Assembly: GCA_031273405.1 (NCBI GenBank)
Contig: JAISRW010000129.1
Span: 1 to 17,511 of the forward strand
DNA: 17,511 nt
Direction: 5' to 3'
Source: Treponema sp.
Lineage (GTDB): Bacteria; Spirochaetota; Spirochaetia; Treponematales; Breznakiellaceae
The translations under genes were made by a program, and so were the position numbers. The notes under the pieces were generated by a model. The model was not told the DNA's origin. It was given only the letters and a program-made list of their open reading frames with translations, and did no database searches. Below, piece after piece: positions 12,887 through 17,511 of this stretch (position 1 is the first letter of the stretch; every line of letters starts with the position of its first letter).

Positions 12887-12916
12887 GCTTTCCCGAAACT
12901 TCGGCTTTGGGAAAGC
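12887..12916. repeat. Dispersed palindromic repeat copy in the FadL-like gene leader
   Basis: GCTTTCCC (12887-12894) and GGGAAAGC (12909-12916) form the outer arms, with partial pairing inward (GAA/TTT with wobble). It is a diverged copy of the family seen at 6683-6708 and 17475-17510. Because it lies downstream of the promoter it should fold in the mRNA leader. Confidence 0.6.
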
Positions 12917-12957
12917 TCCCTTAAATTTCAAGGGATAACTATTTTTGGAGGTCTATT

Positions 12958-14292
12958 ATGGACAAAAAAATTTTTGCCCTGGCGGCGGCGGTTTTGCTGC
13001 TGTCGGCAGGGGCGCTCTCTGCCGGGAACCTGGATTACCTTGGCAACCAGAGCGCTGTGTATCTGCAAACCCTTAACCGGAATGCCGCCACCGACGGCGC
13101 CGACATCATCAACTACAACCCTGCGGGAACAGCCTTCCTGCCCGAGGGGCTCCACCTGGACGTAAGCAACCAATTTCTCTTCAAATTGTATGAACACGAC
13201 ATGAAAGGCACAGGTCTTAGCGGCGCCGGCGCCTTAAACGAGACTTTTAAGCCCGAAATGTTCACCCCCCTTCTGCCCAATCTGTACGCGAGCTATAACT
13301 TTGGGACGGTGGGCATAGGCAGGCTGGCGGCCAACCTCCAGGCGGGGGTTGTCGCCGGCGGCGGGGAGTTGGACTATGGTGACGGAACCGCTGGTACGAC
13401 TTATGCCCTGCACGGTATAATGGCTTCAGCGGGGCTTGGTTCAATTAAGTCCCAGAGCTTTACGGCGTCCAGTATCTACTACAACATAGCTCTGGGCGGG
13501 GCCTACTCTTTCCTGAATGACATGATGTCCGTAAGCGCTGGGGCCCGGCTGGTCATCCCCCGCCGGGGTTTTAGTCTGGAAGCGGAATTCGGGAACGGCG
13601 CCAAAGGGGAAGCCGAAGTTACGTACAACGCCCTGGGGGTTACGCCCATTATCGGCTTTGATATCCGTCCCCTGGAGGGCCTTACTATCGGGCTGCGCTA
13701 TGAAATGGAAACCCGCCTTGAATTTGAATATGACGTAAAGACATCGGCCGCTCTTGGACAAGCGTTGCAGAGTACTTTGACAAACGCAGGCGTAAAAGAC
13801 GGCGGGAAATTCAATCAAAATCTGCCCCATATCATTGCGGCGGGGGTTGAATACGTGGTGTTCCCGGGGCTGGCCCTGGATCTTTCGGGGACCCTGTATC
13901 TTCTCCCCTTTGCGGACTATGATATAGGCCTTGATAAGGGCGCGGATGATTATTTTGACATAGGCTTTGACGTGGGACTGGGGGCGAGCTGGCGGATCCT
14001 GGATCCCCTCAAGATAGGCGCGGGCTTTTCCTATACCGAGTCGGGGACCAAACAAAGCTACTTTGATGAGCAGATCCTGAACGCCAGCGCCAACCCCCCC
14101 CTGGATTCACTCAACTTCGGCCTTGGCGCCACATACAGCCTCGGCTTCGGTCTGGACATCAACTTAGGCGTCCTCTACGTTCACTATATTCCCGCGGATT
14201 ATAAAGCCGGTATCCCTTCTGCCGTCAACATTGAAGGAACCAACAAAAAAGACGTTGTCAATGTAGGCATCGGCGTTTCCTACCGGTTTTAA
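12958..14292 (+). CDS. FadL-like outer-membrane beta-barrel protein
   Basis: Predicted outer-membrane channel for hydrophobic compounds, 444 residues, normal FadL/TodX length. The signal peptide is residues 1-22 (FALAAAVLLLSAGALSAG). The mature start NLDYLGNQSAVYLQTLNRNA is followed by DIINYNPAGTAFLPEGL, the FadL NPA region. Amphipathic strands continue to the C-terminal VNVGIGVSYRF, which ends in the phenylalanine expected for barrel assembly. Treponema pallidum carries several FadL-like proteins; long-chain fatty acids are the classical substrate, but the ligand here is inferred. The ATG at 12958 follows TTGGAGG at 12945-12951. It is monocistronic, with a terminator at 14399-14432. Confidence 0.9.
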   Translation: MDKKIFALAAAVLLLSAGALSAGNLDYLGNQSAVYLQTLNRNAATDGADIINYNPAGTAFLPEGLHLDVSNQFLFKLYEHDMKGTGLSGAGALNETFKPEMFTPLLPNLYASYNFGTVGIGRLAANLQAGVVAGGGELDYGDGTAGTTYALHGIMASAGLGSIKSQSFTASSIYYNIALGGAYSFLNDMMSVSAGARLVIPRRGFSLEAEFGNGAKGEAEVTYNALGVTPIIGFDIRPLEGLTIGLRYEMETRLEFEYDVKTSAALGQALQSTLTNAGVKDGGKFNQNLPHIIAAGVEYVVFPGLALDLSGTLYLLPFADYDIGLDKGADDYFDIGFDVGLGASWRILDPLKIGAGFSYTESGTKQSYFDEQILNASANPPLDSLNFGLGATYSLGFGLDINLGVLYVHYIPADYKAGIPSAVNIEGTNKKDVVNVGIGVSYRF

Positions 14293-14389
14293 GCCCCGGC
14301 GGCACGGGCTTCCGTAACCCCGGACTCGCGGGCCCGGGAACCGGGCTTGGGTAAACTCCGGCTATCCGCGGCGGCCGGCTTGGTTGCGG

Positions 14390-17300
14390 CTATGTAGCCT
14401 CCGGCCCCTGTTTTTCAGGGGCCGGAGTTTTTCCGGCGGGGCGGGAGCGTATGGGCCTGAGGTCCGCCTCGCTTACCTTGGAGGGATCGTCCACGCCGGG
14501 GGGCAGTTCCCGGCCTTCTTCGGCTTCGACCTCTTCTTCCTCAAAGGCGGCGCCCTTGCCCCAGAGCTCCTGCTGGGGAGGTTCCGGCTCCCGGCCTCCT
14601 TCCTCGGCGGAACCCTCCGGAACGCCGGAATTTTTCAGCCTCATCGAAATCATCTTGGTTATCCCCGATTCCTCCATGGTAACTCCCAAAAGGGTGTCGG
14701 CGCAGGTGACGGTCTTTTTGTTGTGGGTGATGACGATGAACTGGCTGGAACTGCCGAATTCCCGAAGGACCTGGACAAAGCGGGTGACGTTTTGCTCGTC
14801 CAAGGCGGCGTCAATCTCGTCGAGAAGGCAGAAGGGGCTGGGCCGTACCATATAGGTGGCGAAAAGCAGGGCCACCGCGGTCATGGATTTTTCGCCCCCC
14901 GAGAGGAGGGTGATGTTCTCCAGCTTCTTCCCCGGGGGCTGGGCAAAGATCTCAATCCCCGATTCCAGCACATGGTTATTGTCCTGGAGCCGGAGTTCCG
15001 CCCGGCCGCCCCCGAAAAGGCGGCGGAACATATTGTGAAAATTCTTCTTGATCTTGTTGTAGGCCTCGATGAAGAGCTCCGACGATTCCGCCCGGATCTC
15101 GGCGGTCAGGGTTTCCAGGTCCTCCCTGGCCTTGGCCAGATCCGCAAGCTGGCCGGAGAGAAAGTCGTAGCGCTCCTTGGTTTCGGCGAATTCCTCGGGG
15201 GCCGCGAAATTCACCGACCCCAGGTCTCTCAGGGCCTGCCTTCCGGCGGCCAGGCGCTCCCGCAGTTCTCCGGGGGGGGTGGTTATCGTGAAGATCCTCT
15301 CCTCGAATTCCAGGAGATCCCGGGAATGGGTCTCCCGGAAATTGTCCTGGATGTTCTTTATCTCGGTTTCCGCCTGGACCAGATCCAGATGGATCTTTTC
15401 CATGGCCTCCTGGACCCGGGCGAGCTCGGACACGCGCTTCTTGATGGCTTCCTGCTTTCCCGCCACATCGCCGCTTTTTTTCAGGATATCCTTTTCCAGA
15501 TTCTCAAGGTCCGCGGTAAGCTGCTTGCCCTTCCGCTCGATTTCGGCCGCCTCTTCTTCGGCGCCGGCGACGCGCTCCTCGATTTCCTCGTGGCGCTTGC
15601 GGTCCAGGAAGAGCTCGTCCCTGATAGTTTTGAGGAGGTTTTCCTGGCCTGCCAGTTCCCGGCGGATGAGCCGGGCCTGTTCCTCCGCGGCCTGGGCCTG
15701 GGTGGCCATCTTCATACGGTTGACCCGGAGGTCTTCCAGGGTGGCCCGGTATTCGTCGATTTTGCCGTTCAGGTCGTCGCTGTTTTTCCGCAGTTTCCCG
15801 ATCAACTCCCGCTTGTCCCTGACGCCGTCGCGGCAGACGCGGATCTGGGCGTCCAGGTTCCGCTTTTTGGTGATGATCCCCTGGGGGGCCAGGAAGTCGT
15901 CGATGAAGGAGGGGGTGCTTTTCCTGTAGGCTTCGAAGAGGGCGAGGGCTTTGTCCGCATGCCCGGCGGCTTCCGCCAGGGCGGCTGAGAGGTTTTCGGC
16001 CAGCCGTCTGAGTTCTTCCAGGGAGACGCCGCCTTCGGCGGCCCGGGCAAGATCGCCGGCCAGCTTTTCCCGGCCCGAGAGTATGGTCTTGAGGAGGGTG
16101 AGGGTTTCGTTCAGGGCGCTCTCACCGTTCCTCCGTTCCGCCGCCGAATAGCCCGCCTCTTTGAGGCCAGCGTCCAGGGCGGTCACGATGTCGTCGGTTA
16201 TGGCCTCCAGTTCCTTTTCCCGGCCCCCTCTTGCTTCGTCAAGGCTGCGGATTTCTTCCTCCGCCCGGCGGACGGCGCCTTCGTTCTCCCCGATTCTGGA
16301 GGACGCCAGGCGTATGTTCTCCTCAAAGGATGTAATGTTTTCTTCTATGTCAATGACTTTTTTGCGGAGATCCCGGACCACGTCGTCCTGCTCGGCGGCA
16401 TCGTCTTTGAGCTCCTCGATTTTGACGCCCGCCGAGCGTTCCCTGCTTTCGCCGGCTTCGATCTTGGTCCTGGTGTCCTGCCGCTGCTCCTGGAGGAGGC
16501 GTATCTCCTTTTCCCGGGCGTTTTTCTCCACCGCCAGGCCGTAGATGCTCTTCTGGTACTCCGCGAGCCGGGCTTCCAGGGAGTTCACCAGGTCCATGTT
16601 CTCTTCCAGGGCCTTGTTGGCCGCTTCCATCTCGGCCTTTATGGCGTCCCGCTCGGCGGTGCGGCGCCTCAGGTTTTCTCCCCGCTCGTCCCGGTCGTAG
16701 CGGAACTGTTTGAGCCGCAAAAGCTGGATATTCAGCTCGTTCTCAAAAATTTCGTCTTTCAGGGCCCGGTGCTTCAGGGTTTTTTCGGACTGGATCTTGA
16801 GGGTGTCGTAGGAACGTTTGACTTCCCCCAGGATTCCTTCCACCTGGCGCATGTTTTCTTCGGTTTTTTCGAGTTTCCGGGCGGTATCCGCCCCTTTTAT
16901 CTTGTACCGGGTGATTCCGGCGGCTTCTTCAAACAGATAGCGCCTTTCTTCGGGCTTGGACGAGAGGATCTGGTCGATTTTGCCTTGTTCCATCACCGAA
17001 TAGGCCGCCTTGCCTACCCCGGTGTCCCAGAAAAGCTCCCTTACCTCTTTGAGCCGCACCGGCGCGGAATTGATAAAGTACTCACTCTCCCCGGAGCGGT
17101 AGAGCCGGCGCTTGATCTCGATCTCCGGCATGTCCAGGGGGAGGAGGCCGGCATCGTTTGCCAAGGTAAGGACCACCTCCGCCACATTCAGGGCTTTCCG
17201 GTTTTCGGTGCCGTTAAAGATGACGTCTTCCATCTTTTCGGCCCGCATGGCCCTGGAAGCCTGTTCCCCCAGGGCCCATTTGACTGCGTCCACCACATTG

Positions 17301-17413
17301 GACTTTCCGCAGCCGTTGGGGCCCAGGAGGGCGGTGATCCCGTCGGCGAATTCGACCCGGGTTTTGTCGGCAAAGGATTTAAACCCGTATATATCAAGGC
17401 TTTTAAGAAACAA
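14390..17413 (-). CDS. smc: Chromosome-partition/condensin SMC protein, short-hinge form
   Basis: ATPase that organises and helps segregate the chromosome, 1007 residues versus about 1150-1200 in most bacteria. Walker A is GPNGCGKS (31-38). Long coiled-coil arms cover roughly 165-395 and 545-740. The signature motif LSGGEK is at 837-842 and Walker B CLLDEIDAALDE follows, with catalytic E866. The middle segment (about 395-545) is helical and lacks the glycine-rich canonical hinge. A 77-residue acidic and proline-rich tail follows KMISMRLKNSG. I chose TTG 17413: GGAG (17423-17420) lies 6 nt before it and the product then begins MFLKSLDIYGFKSFADKT, as SMC proteins normally do. An alternative TTG at 17419 would overlap that site. 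No scpA or scpB is in the window. Confidence 0.95.
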   Translation of the reverse strand: MFLKSLDIYGFKSFADKTRVEFADGITALLGPNGCGKSNVVDAVKWALGEQASRAMRAEKMEDVIFNGTENRKALNVAEVVLTLANDAGLLPLDMPEIEIKRRLYRSGESEYFINSAPVRLKEVRELFWDTGVGKAAYSVMEQGKIDQILSSKPEERRYLFEEAAGITRYKIKGADTARKLEKTEENMRQVEGILGEVKRSYDTLKIQSEKTLKHRALKDEIFENELNIQLLRLKQFRYDRDERGENLRRRTAERDAIKAEMEAANKALEENMDLVNSLEARLAEYQKSIYGLAVEKNAREKEIRLLQEQRQDTRTKIEAGESRERSAGVKIEELKDDAAEQDDVVRDLRKKVIDIEENITSFEENIRLASSRIGENEGAVRRAEEEIRSLDEARGGREKELEAITDDIVTALDAGLKEAGYSAAERRNGESALNETLTLLKTILSGREKLAGDLARAAEGGVSLEELRRLAENLSAALAEAAGHADKALALFEAYRKSTPSFIDDFLAPQGIITKKRNLDAQIRVCRDGVRDKRELIGKLRKNSDDLNGKIDEYRATLEDLRVNRMKMATQAQAAEEQARLIRRELAGQENLLKTIRDELFLDRKRHEEIEERVAGAEEEAAEIERKGKQLTADLENLEKDILKKSGDVAGKQEAIKKRVSELARVQEAMEKIHLDLVQAETEIKNIQDNFRETHSRDLLEFEERIFTITTPPGELRERLAAGRQALRDLGSVNFAAPEEFAETKERYDFLSGQLADLAKAREDLETLTAEIRAESSELFIEAYNKIKKNFHNMFRRLFGGGRAELRLQDNNHVLESGIEIFAQPPGKKLENITLLSGGEKSMTAVALLFATYMVRPSPFCLLDEIDAALDEQNVTRFVQVLREFGSSSQFIVITHNKKTVTCADTLLGVTMEESGITKMISMRLKNSGVPEGSAEEGGREPEPPQQELWGKGAAFEEEEVEAEEGRELPPGVDDPSKVSEADLRPIRSRPAGKTPAPEKQGPEAT
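14399..14432 (+). terminator. Terminator of the FadL-like gene, inside the smc 3' coding end
   Basis: CTCCGGCCCCTG (14399-14410) and CAGGGGCCGGAG (14416-14427) form a perfect 12-bp stem with a TTTTT loop, followed by TTTTT (14428-14432). On the opposite strand the same bases encode the last residues of SMC (PEKQGPEA region). There is no T-run on the minus-strand side, so it acts for the plus strand. Confidence 0.85.
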
Positions 17414-17438
17414 ATTCAACTCCGGTTATATGAACTGG

Positions 17439-17461
17439 TTCCAAAATCGGTTATTTTGGAA
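17439..17461. promoter_or_regulatory. Palindrome upstream of smc, possible operator
   Basis: TTCCAAAAT (17439-17447) and ATTTTGGAA (17453-17461) are perfect 9-bp inverted arms around CGGTT. They lie about 25-50 bp upstream of the smc start. I could not find a convincing -35/-10 pair for smc nearby, so the role is unknown. Confidence 0.35.
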
Positions 17462-17474
17462 TTGTCTCACATGA

Positions 17475-17510
17475 GAGGATTTCCCAAGACTTCAGTTTTG
17501 GGAAATCCTC
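17475..17510. repeat. Dispersed palindromic repeat copy upstream of smc
   Basis: Two 17-bp arms (17475-17491 and 17494-17510) pair around TC with one G-T wobble. The core TTTCCCAAGACT/AGTTTTGGGAAA matches the copy at 6683-6708. It is the longest stem of the family in the window. Confidence 0.7.
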
Positions 17511-17511
17511 A

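Noticed and set aside
14384..15988. Long plus-strand open frame (534 codons) opposite smc
   Set aside because: It is the mirror of the coiled-coil coding strand, has no ribosome site, is rich in Gly/Phe/Leu with no domain, and smc on the other strand is certain.
1..17511. CRISPR array, insertion sequence or prophage
   Set aside because: No regularly spaced direct repeats, transposase, integrase or phage genes were seen.

Overview
The window looks like chromosomal DNA from a free-living or gut-associated spirochaete of the Treponema lineage. The reasons are a roughly half-GC base composition, a FadL-like outer-membrane protein of the type treponemes carry, an SMC protein about 150-200 residues shorter than usual with no recognisable canonical hinge, and a 29-residue AURKAIP1/COX24-like basic protein. 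This assignment rests on family recognition only; no database search was run.

Left third (1-6560). A plus-strand sugar ABC importer operon encodes a solute-binding protein (266-1531) and two MalF/MalG-type permeases (1695-2600, 2615-3424). No ATPase gene is present. A metallo-beta-lactamase-fold hydrolase (3447-4157) follows. A perfect-consensus promoter (198-226) overlaps a 17-bp palindrome. The solute-binding gene has an in-frame amber codon 17 sense codons before what looks like its ancestral end, and a terminator-like hairpin separates it from the permeases. Converging on the operon, and overlapping its last gene by 37 bp, is a 733-residue regulator. It joins a LacI-type DNA-binding and sensor module to a complete family-1 solute-binding module with no signal peptide, so it may be a cytoplasmic sensor for the same transport system. 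Its promoter is followed by a roughly 107-nt leader, or independent RNA, ending in a strong intrinsic terminator.

Middle (6560-7605). A repeat-rich intergenic stretch of palindromes and a terminator leads to a short DtxR/MntR-type metal-dependent repressor whose promoter geometry suggests a leaderless mRNA.

Housekeeping block (7606-12552, minus strand). folP, cdaA, a YbbR-domain gene, acpS, a DUF2225 gene and truA form a tightly packed, partly overlapping operon. Upstream of folP is a 30-codon gene with its own promoter, Shine-Dalgarno site and terminator.

Right third (12553-17511). An intergenic region contains dispersed repeats and the promoter of a FadL-like gene (12958-14292). This converges on smc (14390-17413), and the terminator of the FadL-like gene lies inside the 3' coding end of smc. 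A family of TTTCCCAAAACT-type palindromes recurs at several intergenic sites. The best candidates for something undescribed are the LacI/solute-binding fusion with its structured leader, and the TGACA-N13-TGTCA dyads at three promoters.
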